Origin: Oasisia sp. SBJ-2009
Lineage: Eukaryota; Annelida; Polychaeta; Sabellida; Siboglinidae
Length of the DNA: 64,000 nucleotides
Assembly: GCA_964017155.1 (NCBI GenBank)
Contig: OZ024854.1
Coordinates: 53,463,941 to 53,527,940 of the forward strand
Reading direction: 5' to 3'
The notes beneath the pieces are model-generated. The model had not been told where the DNA came from. It made no database searches and saw nothing but the letters and a program-made list of their open reading frames with translations. Shown piece by piece: positions 1 to 11,400 of this stretch; positions within the stretch are counted from its first letter, which is position 1; the number at the start of each line of letters is the position of its first letter. Both the position numbers and the translations under genes were made by a program.

Positions 1-216
1 GTGTGTGTGCGCGCGCGAATCGAATAAAGAAGATTATAAATTAATTAAGATAAAACTAAAATCAATTAGTCAGTTCAGTTTTATTTTGGCACCACATGTC
101 TCTATTGACTAGATTCATGGGTGCTTAGCACGAACTGACACATGAAGAAGAGGAAATGAAACCGGCGGGAAGACGTGGCGTGGAGAACATCAGTAAATGC
201 TTCTGTGGGAGTAATG

Positions 217-366
217 AGCAGGGCAGGGCAGGGCAGGGCAGGGCAGGGCAGGGCAGGGCAGGGCAGGGCAGGGCAGGGCAGGGCAGGGCAGGGCCGGGTC
301 GCGTCGGGTCGCGTCGCGTCGGGTCGGGTCGGGTCGGGTCGGGTCGGGTCGGGTCGGGTCGGGTCA
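217..366. repeat. Pentanucleotide array, GGGCA then GGGTC
   Basis: About 15 units of GGGCA/AGGGC change at ~293 to about 14 units of GGGTC with GCGTC variants near the junction. It is GC-rich in an AT-rich setting and yields the R-A-G-Q and R-P-D-P-T shadow ORFs. Confidence 0.95.
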
Positions 367-1927
367 AATAAGAAATGGAACGGTTGGGAAAGGTATACAA
401 TAGTAATAATAATAATGAATGTAAGGACGACTCGACCTCAACTAAGTTGTGGCCAATCGAAGTTCGACCCGCCCAAGGTCGAGGTGACCTGTGGTCATTT
501 ATAAAAGCACGAAACTCAAGAACGAGTAGGCATTGAACGTGTCACCATGTTAGCAGTGTTTGTACACCGCATTCTTAAATTTAAGTTGTGCATATGCGGC
601 GGGACATTGTGCGCATACGTACGCGGCAAGAGTAGGCCTATTATCGTATATCAAACATGTTTTTAAAATGTACACAAAATCATTCTTCCTAGCAGTAGTA
701 GTATTAGAATACCCCTGGTGTATAACGGCCAACATAAATGTACGTTAATAATTAAATCTGCTCTTCGTCTCATTTTGTGTGTTCGTCGGCATTTATTTTT
801 GGGGAACTGGCTGCATCTGCGCATTGCCGCCTGCCTGTGCTTGCTATTATTACGTAGGCGCAACGTCGTGAAATGACGTAGATCGGCTGTTGCGTCAACA
901 ATTGGTGACAACGTCGTTGTAGTTTTGTTGCTGATTTGTGCGTTTTACATCCGGCTGGTTATGTGTGAGAGTTGTAAGAAGTACGACAGGACATGTAGGC
1001 CCCCATCTTCATTTGTCTTCTTAATCTTAGCGTCACTATTACTACATCGCCTAATTGTTGTTGCAATAAACAGCCACGATGGCTTCTAAAGAAAATCTGG
1101 ACTAAAAGCTGTATAACGTGTGCGACATGTCGCCAGGAATTCGAAGGACTAATTCGCGTTCGCAAACTTCGACCGAAAGAGACTACAGATCGTTCAGACT
1201 GACCGTCATCAACTAACCGTCTTATTTTAACCGGATATGTTATATAAAAGACCTAGTATGCCTAGTCACGTACATTTTTATTGATATACAATACAAACTA
1301 GCGTAAAAGTTGATGTGCGCATGCCATACATAATATGTCCACGTGGCATGTTCACTTCCCAATTTCTTAATTACCAATCGCTGCGATGAAACGACCACGC
1401 ATGTCGACGAATCCAGACATGCCACATGATACGGGTTACCCGTATCCGATACGGATTTTGGCGGTTTCTAAAGTCATACGGCCGTACTCCGTTTTGATAC
1501 GGATTTGAACTAAATGTATGGAGAAATGATGCGTCACAAAACCATACAGCATAATGGAATAACTGTTTATTGTTAGTGACTAAGTAAATCGATTCGAAAC
1601 GAACGAACTAAACCACCGATCAGTTTATTGTAGCGCGTAATAGATGGCGTGCTGGAAAATTTTAGTTCTGAAAACTGCGGCAGGTGGTTCAACGGGTGGG
1701 AACGGGGCGCGTGGCAGGCGCGTGACGGTTATAACAAGCAGTATAGGAAATGGAGCTCGACGCCGAGTTCAATGAAATCGCCTGCATTTCTGATTTCAAA
1801 ATGTTGACGCTTGCCAGTGAAACTTCGATATAGGCGCGAACTGCTGACATAAATTGTCATTATTTAATGACACTGTCTGTTTTGCGATACGCAGTTTAAA
1901 CGTGCTGAAGTAAACTAAAACTTCGGT

Positions 1928-2017
1928 AATCTTCCAGTTAACTGGCCCCAATATATGGCAATAATAAAAAACGTTTTGAAAAGGCCTTAATAATTTAGGC
2001 CAGTTAACTGGAAGATT
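1928..2017. repeat. Perfect 20-bp inverted repeat, 50-bp loop
   Basis: AATCTTCCAGTTAACTGGCC at 1928-1947 is exactly inverted at 1998-2017. The arm also contains the palindrome CCAGTTAACTGG. Confidence 0.9.
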
Positions 2018-2640
2018 TGATTAATGATACGGATTGATACAGATTCTTACACAATTTTAGATCAAAAATACGGATTGCCATCCCAAAAATGTGGCGGCAA
2101 GTCTGCGAATCCATTAACGTTTCAGTTCGGACAACGTATTGTGTAAAAACATTGAATCTCCTCAGACAAAACCCTAACACCAAAATCCAACACCTACCTG
2201 GTAATCCTAATCCCAACACCTAGAAATGAATTAAGGGGATTCTGTCCGGTTACCACGTCGACATCAGTTTGTTCCACTTAATTTGTAAGAGAAAGTCTGG
2301 GGCACATGCTCCTTTAGGCGATATGTAACAAAATATGGGTGAAGAGCGTATTTTATTAATAAGAGCATTACATTCGGCACACGCTTAGGGTATATAAAAA
2401 CAAAACATATTTGTTTGTAGGGCAGATGGATGATGGTGACGATGATCTCGGATTTCGGATTTGAAAGCGTTGGCCGCCATCTTTCAAGATGACCCCGAAA
2501 ACATATTTCCCCATATCTTAATAACTTAACCACATATAGCAATTATTTGGTACCAAAACATCAGTGATATAAAACTTGTTACTTTTGACCTTCTCCGACT
2601 TTCAAATCCGCCATTTTTAAAGATGGCGGTCGATAAGACT

Positions 2641-5600
2641 CATCATCATCGTGCTGTCGGTCGCGAAGCGACAAAGACTGCTTCCATCACTTGACTCTTG
2701 CTCTCCATTTGTCTCTCTGCTGTGAGAGTGATGTCCATGAGTCGATCTTTATGTCTCTCATCTTTAGGTTTCTCTTGATGGTATCTTTGAACCGGAGACG
2801 AGGGCGCCCTCTCTTTCTCTGACCAGAAGACAGTTGAGAGTAGAGAACCTGCTTCGGTAGCCTGTCTGGTGACATCCTCATGAGGTGTCCAGTCCACCGG
2901 AGATTCTTTCTGATCAGAAGATCTTCCATAGATGGCAGCCCTGTTCGTTCTAGTATTTCCTTGTTTGTCACTTTGTCCATCCAGGTTATCCTCATGATCG
3001 AACGCAGATGTCGCATCATGAAGGCATGTAGCTTTTTAACCTGTCGTCTGTACACTGTCCAGGCCTCAGCTCCGTATAGGAGGGTGGACAGCACAATTGC
3101 ACGGTATATCTTGCCTTTAACCCGCATGGACACATGGTGGTTGTTCCAGAGTCTCTGGCGTAGTCGGCCGAAAGATGCACTAGCCTTGGCCATCCTCCTC
3201 TGTATTTCATCGTCAATGCATCCGTCACTTGATATAGTGCTTCCGAGGTAGGTGAATTCTAGAACAGAGTTCAGCTTGTTTCCATCAACCATGATATCCT
3301 CCTCTCGGGTTCTTGTAGAGTTGGATTGGTACAGCACCTCGGTCTTCTTGATGTTAATCTTCAGGCCGAACTTCTTTGACGCATCGGAGAAAGCATCCAC
3401 TATTTTCTGCATCTCTTCAGCAGAGTGTGCAACCAGTGCACTGTCATCTGCGAATAGCAGCTCTCTCATCAGTATCCGAGTAGTCTTGGTCTTTGCTCTG
3501 AAGTGTGCGACGTTGAATAGGTCAGCGTTCTGTCTGGACTGTATGTAGATGCCATCCCCCATATCTCGGAAAGCCTCGTCGAGCATTGCTGATAGGAAGA
3601 TGGAGAAGAGCGTGGGGGCCAGTACACAACCTTGCTTGACCCCATTTGTGACACTGAACGATTCCGAGACTTCTCCTTCAGCACTAACTTTTGCCATCAT
3701 TCCAGTATGTAGTGCCTCGATCATTGTTGTGAACTTCTCTGGGCAGCCATACTTCCTCAGTAGCTGCCATAGCCCGGTCCTCCCAACTGTATCAAACGCC
3801 TTGCTGAAGTCGACAAATACCATGTACAGTGGTCGGTCCTGCTCAATGCACTTTTCTTGTAGTTGTCGGAGACAAAATATCATATCCACGGTGCTCCGGT
3901 TACCTCTGAAGCCACATTGTGTCTCCGGAACTACCTCTGGTGTTATGTGAGTAGATAGTCTGTTGAGGAGGATCCTCGCGAAGATCTTGCCCGCTATGGA
4001 AAGAAGAGAGATTCCTCTATAGTTCCCACAGTCTGTTCGATCACCTTTCTTGTAGATGGTTACAATGCTTGCATCCTTCCATGCTTGTGGTACAGAACCC
4101 ACCTCCCAGGCATTGGTGATTAGTTGGTGCAGTCTGCTGAACAGATTTTCTCCTCCGTGCTTCCATACTTCTGCAGGAATTCCATCTCCTCCAGGTGCTT
4201 TGCCATCTTTCAGGCCGGCGATTGCTCTAGCCATCTCATCCATAGTTGGAATCTCATCGAGGCTTGTCTTGATAATGCGCTGCGGGATGTTGTCCAGAGC
4301 TTCGTGATCTATGTCGCCAGGGACGTTGAGTAGCTTCTGGAAGTGTTCACTCCATCTTGCCACAACTCTCTTGCTGTCAGAGAAGGTCTCCATTCCATCT
4401 GATGATTTCAGTTGAACAGATCCCTTCTTTTTGGGACCCCACACTTCCTTCAGCCCATTGTAGAAGCCCTTCATGTTGTTACTGTCAGCAGCTCTCTGCA
4501 GCTCCACTGCCTTCCTTTCCCACCAGTCTGACTTCAGTGCACGCGTGTGTTTTTGTAGCAATCTGCAGGCATCTTTGTATGCTGCAGTGGTGGACCTGGT
4601 GCTCCTGGTTTGCAACACTCTCTGGTGGGCTTGGTCTCTTCTGTTCATAAGAGTCTGTAGCTCCTGGTCGTTGGGGTCGAACCAGTCCTGGTCTTTTCTG
4701 TCTGGCTTGCCAAGATATGTCTTGGCTGTGTTGTACACGACCTGCTGCAGAGCAGCCCATTCCTCATCTGGTGTTGAGTTTTCCTTCTCCTCCCATTGGG
4801 CGAGAGCACTGTCTATCTCCTGCTCAAAACTCTCCCTATGGCTGGTGGTACTTAGTTTTGCAATGTTCAGCTTGGTCGGCTTACTTGTCCCTTGCCTGTT
4901 GTGCTTTTGTCGTATTCTGAAAGCCACTTTTGACCTCAGCATCTGGTGATCAGTCCAGCAGTTTGCTCCACGCATGACTCGGGTACTGTGGATGTCCATC
5001 TTATCCCGACACCTCGTGATGATGAAGTCGATCATATGCCAATGTTTCGAACGAGGATGCATCCAGGTGGTCTTGCGTTCATCCTTCTGCTTGAACATGG
5101 TGTTCGTCACTATCAGTTCGAACTCAGAGCACAGAGCCAGTAGAAGCTCGCCATTGGAGTTGCATTTCCCAATCCCATGTTTGCCCATGACCAAGGGCCA
5201 CTTGTCATTTTCTCTTCCTATCCTCGCATTGAAGTCTCCTATCAGCAGTAGCTTATCTGTACGAGGGATGCCACTGAGCACACTTGCCAGCTGGTTGTAG
5301 AAGGCCTCCTTGTTTTCATCTGGGTTTGTCATTGTTGGAGCGTACACGCTGATAATTGTAGCAAAGTTGTCCTTGCTCAGAGGTAGTCTCATCGTCATGA
5401 TTCTGTCACTTACTGGCCGTGGCATTTCTGTCAGCTTTGTGACGATATCCTTCTTGATAGCAAAGCCCACTCCTGCCTCCCTTCTTTCTCCTTCCGGTTT
5501 GCCACTCCAGAAGAAAGAGTATTCCAAGTCGTTGAGACTACCAGACTCTGAGAGCCTTGTTTCACATAGGGCGGCGATGTCGATGTTGTATTTGGCAAGT

Positions 5601-6166
5601 TCCATTGCGACTAGTGCCGTACGTCTTTCTGGTCGGTTAGCTCCATCTCGGTCGAGGAGAGTCCTGACGTTCCATTGTCCAATTGTCAGTAGTTGTCTTC
5701 TTTGTCTTCTTCTTCCTAGCTGATTTTCCACTGTCGACGGAAGATGAGGTCGAGCAGCGCGGTCCTTGGTAACCCGGGCGAAGGCCGATCCGGTATGGAG
5801 TTTCATACAGTTGTACATTTCATGGAAGCTGCTTGCAAAAAGTGTTGAAGTGCCGCTTGCTTTTGCAAGTTACTAGCGACACTCTCTCGGGGAACAAATA
5901 GAGGTCTCACACCGGCAAGAACATGTCAAGACAGGCGCAAACTATTTGTCCCTGCAGTGGCTGGTCGAGAGATGTTGGGAGTTCCATACATCAACCGCCC
6001 TAGATGCTGCCACAGTGACATGGTTTTCTGTTTAGGGTTTGCTCCCTTAGCCTTCGGTTCTGACAAGAACCTGTACCACAAGGCAGTGGTTTACAACTTT
6101 GCATGGCAGGGGCGTCAAACTCCCTGAGTTGTTGCAGTACCTGGGGTACTGCAACACCTGCATACC
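2641..6166 (-). mobile_element. Full-length RTE/CFDP2-like LINE with 14-bp target-site duplication
   Basis: The element is flanked by perfect copies of CGGTCGATAAGACT at 2627-2640 and 6167-6180. On the minus strand it has a ~350-bp 5' leader, a single ORF (5818-2687) and a short 3' tail of GAT/ATG triplets at 2641-2650. The single EN-RT ORF, ~3.5-kb length and short microsatellite tail fit the RTE clade. The perfect TSD and intact ORF imply a young, possibly active copy. Confidence 0.9.
2687..5818 (-). CDS. LINE endonuclease/reverse transcriptase polyprotein, 1043 aa, intact
   Basis: This is the retrotransposition protein: an APE-type endonuclease nicks the target, and the reverse transcriptase copies the RNA in place. 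Endonuclease motifs are QWNVRTLLDRDG (near residue 50), ETRLSES, SVYAPT, GDFNARIG, HMIDFIIT and TDHQML (near residue 270). RT motifs follow from about residue 520: DGKAPGGDGIP, YRGISLLSIAGK, MVFVDFSKAFDTV, GVKQGCVLAP, and the catalytic LLFADDSALV. The C-terminal part (LRWTGHLMRM, GRPRLRFKD, QRDKWRARVK) is the tail seen in CFDP2-like elements of many invertebrates. There is no gag-like ORF1. Other frames over this interval give only shadow ORFs. Confidence 0.95.
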   Translation of the reverse strand: MYNCMKLHTGSAFARVTKDRAARPHLPSTVENQLGRRRQRRQLLTIGQWNVRTLLDRDGANRPERRTALVAMELAKYNIDIAALCETRLSESGSLNDLEYSFFWSGKPEGERREAGVGFAIKKDIVTKLTEMPRPVSDRIMTMRLPLSKDNFATIISVYAPTMTNPDENKEAFYNQLASVLSGIPRTDKLLLIGDFNARIGRENDKWPLVMGKHGIGKCNSNGELLLALCSEFELIVTNTMFKQKDERKTTWMHPRSKHWHMIDFIITRCRDKMDIHSTRVMRGANCWTDHQMLRSKVAFRIRQKHNRQGTSKPTKLNIAKLSTTSHRESFEQEIDSALAQWEEKENSTPDEEWAALQQVVYNTAKTYLGKPDRKDQDWFDPNDQELQTLMNRRDQAHQRVLQTRSTRSTTAAYKDACRLLQKHTRALKSDWWERKAVELQRAADSNNMKGFYNGLKEVWGPKKKGSVQLKSSDGMETFSDSKRVVARWSEHFQKLLNVPGDIDHEALDNIPQRIIKTSLDEIPTMDEMARAIAGLKDGKAPGGDGIPAEVWKHGGENLFSRLHQLITNAWEVGSVPQAWKDASIVTIYKKGDRTDCGNYRGISLLSIAGKIFARILLNRLSTHITPEVVPETQCGFRGNRSTVDMIFCLRQLQEKCIEQDRPLYMVFVDFSKAFDTVGRTGLWQLLRKYGCPEKFTTMIEALHTGMMAKVSAEGEVSESFSVTNGVKQGCVLAPTLFSIFLSAMLDEAFRDMGDGIYIQSRQNADLFNVAHFRAKTKTTRILMRELLFADDSALVAHSAEEMQKIVDAFSDASKKFGLKINIKKTEVLYQSNSTRTREEDIMVDGNKLNSVLEFTYLGSTISSDGCIDDEIQRRMAKASASFGRLRQRLWNNHHVSMRVKGKIYRAIVLSTLLYGAEAWTVYRRQVKKLHAFMMRHLRSIMRITWMDKVTNKEILERTGLPSMEDLLIRKNLRWTGHLMRMSPDRLPKQVLYSQLSSGQRKRGRPRLRFKDTIKRNLKMRDIKIDSWTSLSQQRDKWRARVK

Positions 6167-6180
6167 CGGTCGATAAGACT

Positions 6181-7914
6181 AATGGTCTTATATCTAATGA
6201 ACTAAGAAGCTAATAATTATTATTGTCAAGATACACGTATGTAGACAGCCGATTTCATGTTAGTGAAATATTTTATATATAACAAAACAAACATAGTCAA
6301 CAACAACTGTTACATCACTTTATTCTTTGCAGTTGTTACGCTCACCTCGTTTTGATTTATAATAATACTGTACACAAAGTTCATTGGAAAGAATGGCTAT
6401 TCAGTTACTGAAACATGCAAGTATAATAAACAGTAAATAATATATATATATATATAGTGTGTGTATGTATTTCACATGTTCATACAATACATAGGGAACA
6501 TTACAAAAATATATAATACACATTTTGTATAGCACCTGTAATAAAATTGTAAATATTTACTATGATATGTATACGAGTAGATATGCCATAACAGTGTAAC
6601 AATAATAAGGTGGATGGGTGCCACAAATGATGATTCTCTTCGTATTTTAGCCTAACCACCAGAATAAAAGTCCAAATGGTGATTGGAAAGAGACCAATGA
6701 TTTTGTGACAGCAAGGCCACACCCCTGTCCTGTACCTGATACGTACAACCCAATTACCCTCAGTTCCCATACCCGACAGTAATCACAATAGAATAACAGT
6801 ATACACATGTAGTCATGTTTGCCTCTTAGAGCATTATTTTATAATTGACATGTTGCTGGCAATTTTTTTTGGATCCACAAATGGTTTTTCTAGACAAATC
6901 ACATATCACAAAGGTTGTTAGAATCACAATTTGTGGATCGGCACTTCAGTGCCAATACTCTGTATAGTTGTCTCCTCTGATGCGTCACTTGTTTGCCCAA
7001 CGATCTTTTGCTCAATTGTAAAAAAATTACTTATAATGTTAAAGTTGCAAGTCTACGTTTACACTTTACATTTTCTGATTCACACAATCTCTGTTTGTAG
7101 CTTGGCAATGGCAGTTCAGAAAACAGTGCTGCCTCATGGTGAGCCAAGAGCTCATTATTATCACGCCTGTTTTGTTGCAAACGTTAGTGCATTGTTACAT
7201 TTGGTTACACTACCGAAGCCCAATGACAGTATAAATGATTGTGATAAGCAGAATGTGGTTATTGGATAGATCAAACATAAATTACCTCACAACTTGCTGC
7301 ATAATCTCATACCTACAATGGTGTTTTCACTGACAACTCCAACTTCAGACGTGCATTGATCACACAATTATTGACATTTGTCCCTCTGGTTCCAGTGTCA
7401 TGCCAGAATTGAAATAAAAATCTGACCACAGAGATATGCTTTGTTTTCACATCAAAGCAATGCATACAATTCAGTATCAGTCTTTTAAACTGTTTATGAT
7501 ATAAACATTCAACGCATGTCAATGCATACACTACAGTTTGTTCATAACACCAATGGATTTGGACTTGAGAGCATTTTACAGTTTTGCTTTGCCAAATGTA
7601 TACAGTTATGAATACATGGGACTTGAGCTGATCACACTGGGTATGATGAACCACTCTCATGTTCATACAAATAGGCAAGTATAACAGACACACAGGACAC
7701 CACCGACTGTGATATTACTTTCTGGAGAAGAACTAGCACAAGCACTCGACATGAAAACAAGTTACGTTCAATATTCAGTCACACGGGCTTGATTTACTGT
7801 CTGCAATACAAGCCTCCATATTAACCGACTTACCGCACCCAACATACAACCTTTCCCCAACCAATACCATTTCCACACCCTCGTCAGAATTCCAACAATG
7901 CCCCACACGTCACC
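6181..7914. other. 3' flank of LRR-ADPRH, no further gene seen
   Basis: AT-rich sequence downstream of the LRR-ADPRH stop, presumably including its 3' UTR. A short TA tract lies at 6440-6458. The 112-codon plus-strand ORF at 6931-7269 resembles nothing known. Confidence 0.5.
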
Positions 7915-8428
7915 TCATGGCAGCCCCATCATGTCGAGGAAGAGGTTGGTCTTGGAGTTGAGCCAGGCCACCTGTTTCTCTCTCAACCCACTCACCCACA
8001 CCGGGGGCAGGAGGCTGTAGCCCACCCTACACCCCAGCAGGGCTCCAGTGACACAAGCGTTCACATTGCTGTCAGCTCCCTGCATCACAAGCTGTGTGAT
8101 TGTCGACCTGCAAAAGGAATGCCATAATTACACTCGTCAATGCACTGTGTCGTAGCTTTACGCAGAGACCCGTCCACCCGTCATTTGGATGGGTAAAAAC
8201 CGTTGTGGACGGGTAGAAATATAGGTGGACGGGGAAAAAATTAAGGACCAAAAAAGGTGGTCCAAAACCATAGATATTGTCAGTTATGCCTTAGAAGTGA
8301 GTGTAAATGGTGCCACGTGTGTGTTTGTAGTCCACTTCAGGTCATCGGATACTTTTGAAAGTTTGTGAACTGGCTTAACGTATGATTGGCAATAATTTGG
8401 TCCTGCATAAAGCCCTGCACTGCGTGTA

Positions 8429-8487
<59 letters not shown>

Positions 8488-11400
8488 GTGTGTGTGTGTG
8501 TGTGTGCATGTGTTTGCATGTGCGTGAGTATGTGCATGCACCAATATCTGCTCATATATAATCAATGCACTTTATTGAGGAACGCAATTCATACCTTTAC
8601 TAATATCAATGATGTGTCCACCAAGTTAAATATGCAACTTTTAAAATTGGTGTTTTTCCAAAAGGCTACATCATTCACACTCTCGACAATACGCTCAGTG
8701 TGCCTACTGCCTAGCGTCTGTACCTGAAGTCTGTGTTCATGCGTAGTGCAGCCAGACCCGCGGCCAGTGGCTTCATGGCCTCATGTGTCCTGCCGTCCTC
8801 CTTCACACTGCAACAACAAACTACAGTAGTAATTGAATGTCTACAACACCAAAATACTTACTCACTTCCTGTTGTACTCTGCTTAATATGCTGACACAGT
8901 GAAGTGTTTCTGGTGGTATCTCTGTGATGCACCAACTAGACTACTGGGGGGTACTGTGTATGGGTCACAAGAGGCACTGTACTGATGAATGCTGCACGTG
9001 TTGACGGCAGTCTTTGTGACTGAAATATTGCGTAGGTTTTAGTAAAATTCTTCCCAGTCCATTCTTCTGTTCTCTGTCCATTTTCCACTCTGTCTTCCCA
9101 TCTCTTTTCCCTGGCAGCATTCCTCGAATTATTATTGTATTTTGTAACTTAGCTTCTTCTTCACTGTGATCAGTGTATAAGATGCAGAGAGAGACTTCTT
9201 CAGTAGCATTTCACTGTCAATGCAGCCATTTTTCTTTGCGCTTCTGCTGTGATAGTTCCAAAACAACACTTACTTTGTAGGAGTGACAACATACGACCCG
9301 CAAAAGAACCGACATGATCATGTAACTATGCGTGTTTGCAATGTTTATCTAAAAGCGCACTGTGCAAAATACGATATAGAGACCAGATCAAGCAAAACAG
9401 TTATTTCACACAGCAGGATAACAGTTATTTAACACAGTAGGATAACAGTTATTTCACGTAGCAACTGCAATTGTAAGTTTTGCTCACATGTTGAAGTCTG
9501 AGCATGTTGTATGTCTCAACAACTCTTTCTGATGAGCCTTATCTGTGAGGTAGCTGATAGCCACGTCACGCGCCGTACAGATCATTGCTTCTAGTTGACT
9601 GCCTTCTGTCAAATCATGTCGACCCTATATTAAAAAAAGAAAGACCACAATATTAACCCATACAGTTTTTCACCATAATGCTGCTTCAAACGTAAAGTAT
9701 TGTTTGACTGTGTAACACTCAAAATTATCCAGATCGTGCCCTTCCTGAAATCATGCTTTTATACTAGAAAACATTTGCCAAATATTAGATTAATTACCTC
9801 ATACAAATTATTGAAGGTGTACGGGCACCCCAATAACTGCTGGTTCCAACGTCTGTCTTATAAAGTGTGAATAACATAACTTCCTGATATGGCAAACAAA
9901 GAGAGTTACTGTTTTGTGAAAGTATTTTGGTCTGTAGCTCTATATTTACTTTGCTGAGAAAAAATCTAATTATGGACATCGATTTACACATTACAAAATG
10001 TAACTTGAAGATTTCTAACCCACATGACAGAGAACTTTAAAAGAAGTAATTTCATTACAATGCCCCAGTTGTAAGGCCACAATATATAACTTATTACGCA
10101 ATATGTCTAAAATGTTGTCGTGCGAACACAACTATTTCCATGTACTGTGGAAGTCGTATTTTATAAATGCTTGCATGATTGGCAAATTGCGGGAGTCACT
10201 CAGTATTCACCCAATCAGCGATTTTGTTACACATTGCCGTTGGCTATGGGTGGTAGGCGATGTCGGTTGTCTGCATGATAAAACGCTAGTTCACATTCCG
10301 TAGTGGAAAGACATCTACGTAATTATACTAGGACACGTTTGATAGTGTTGCAAACGACCATTCCTGCAGCGGTAGATTTTGTAAAACAATCTTGGAAGAA
10401 AGTGTTTTGGACAGCGTTCACACTGTCACCGGCGCACGTGGGCTCTCAGCCTCACACACAGACGCGATGTTTACGCAGTCATAGCCATAGGCTAGCTTGT
10501 CATTAGATGGGGCACGGGTTATATGCGTTCTAGTGCTAACTTAGCTATTAATTAATATATATTGCCAACGAACAAATCAATTGTTAATATTAAATATGAA
10601 ACACGTTTTTGTTTTATATTATTTATCGAATTTAAACTGACTTAATTATTTAATATTTAGAAGACAAACAACACTGACAGAAGTCTGAGAAGACGTTGAC
10701 TGTTGTCATTGAGGTTAATATTTAATTTCTCATAATATGTAGTAATTTTAATCCATGTAAAGTTTATAAATAAATGTGCTAAAATTGTATATTGTGCACG
10801 TTGCCTCAGATTTTACATTACCAGACTTACACCACAATTAAAACATTTCATTTAACGTCGAGTTCTCTCTTTTTATTGTTGCAATCTGAATAATGTACAT
10901 TAAAAATAAACGCATGCAACATAAGATCTTCAGAAAGTCTTCATGGTGTCACTCCTGTCGAAACTTGGTCTTATAAGGTGATGGGCACCTCGGTAGCAGC
11001 ATATTTTATTTACAATATTCGGGCCAGTAACTTTTTGGGGGGCAGTAACTTTTGAAATATAGTGGCCCCCCGGGCCAGTGGATGCAAAAGCTTAATGTCA
11101 AGGCCAGTATTGTGTAGAGTGGGACAATGATGCCAGTTGTGACAAGTACTTGGATGGTGCAGATTGAGAGATGTGTATTATCGTTACTACCTGGTATGTT
11201 TTTCGTAAATAAATTTTGCATATAATTTGATCATCTTGACTCTGTGTTGATGAATTTGACGGGACTAGTGGATTTGGCTGCGGACTAGTGAACTTTCCTG
11301 GCCACTAGTCCGGTGGACTAGTGGTAAAAAAAGTTAGTTTCTGCCCCTGATTGAGTTACCTGTAGCATTAACGCTATGAGGACTGCGACCATGACTGATG

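Larger units (their letters stand above)
1..2626. other. No gene recognised
   Basis: Apart from the pentanucleotide array and inverted repeat noted separately, I see only short, unconvincing ORFs. 1424-2080 is rich in TACGGATT/CCGTATCC words that resemble 49268-49345 and may be a transposon remnant. Confidence 0.5.

Noticed and set aside
125..504. R-A-G-Q and R-P-D-P-T repeat ORFs on both strands
   Set aside because: Shadow of the pentanucleotide array.
8284..8727. Cys-Val and His-Thr repeat ORFs
   Set aside because: Translations of the GT microsatellite; the same applies to 49013-49400 and 26247-26528.
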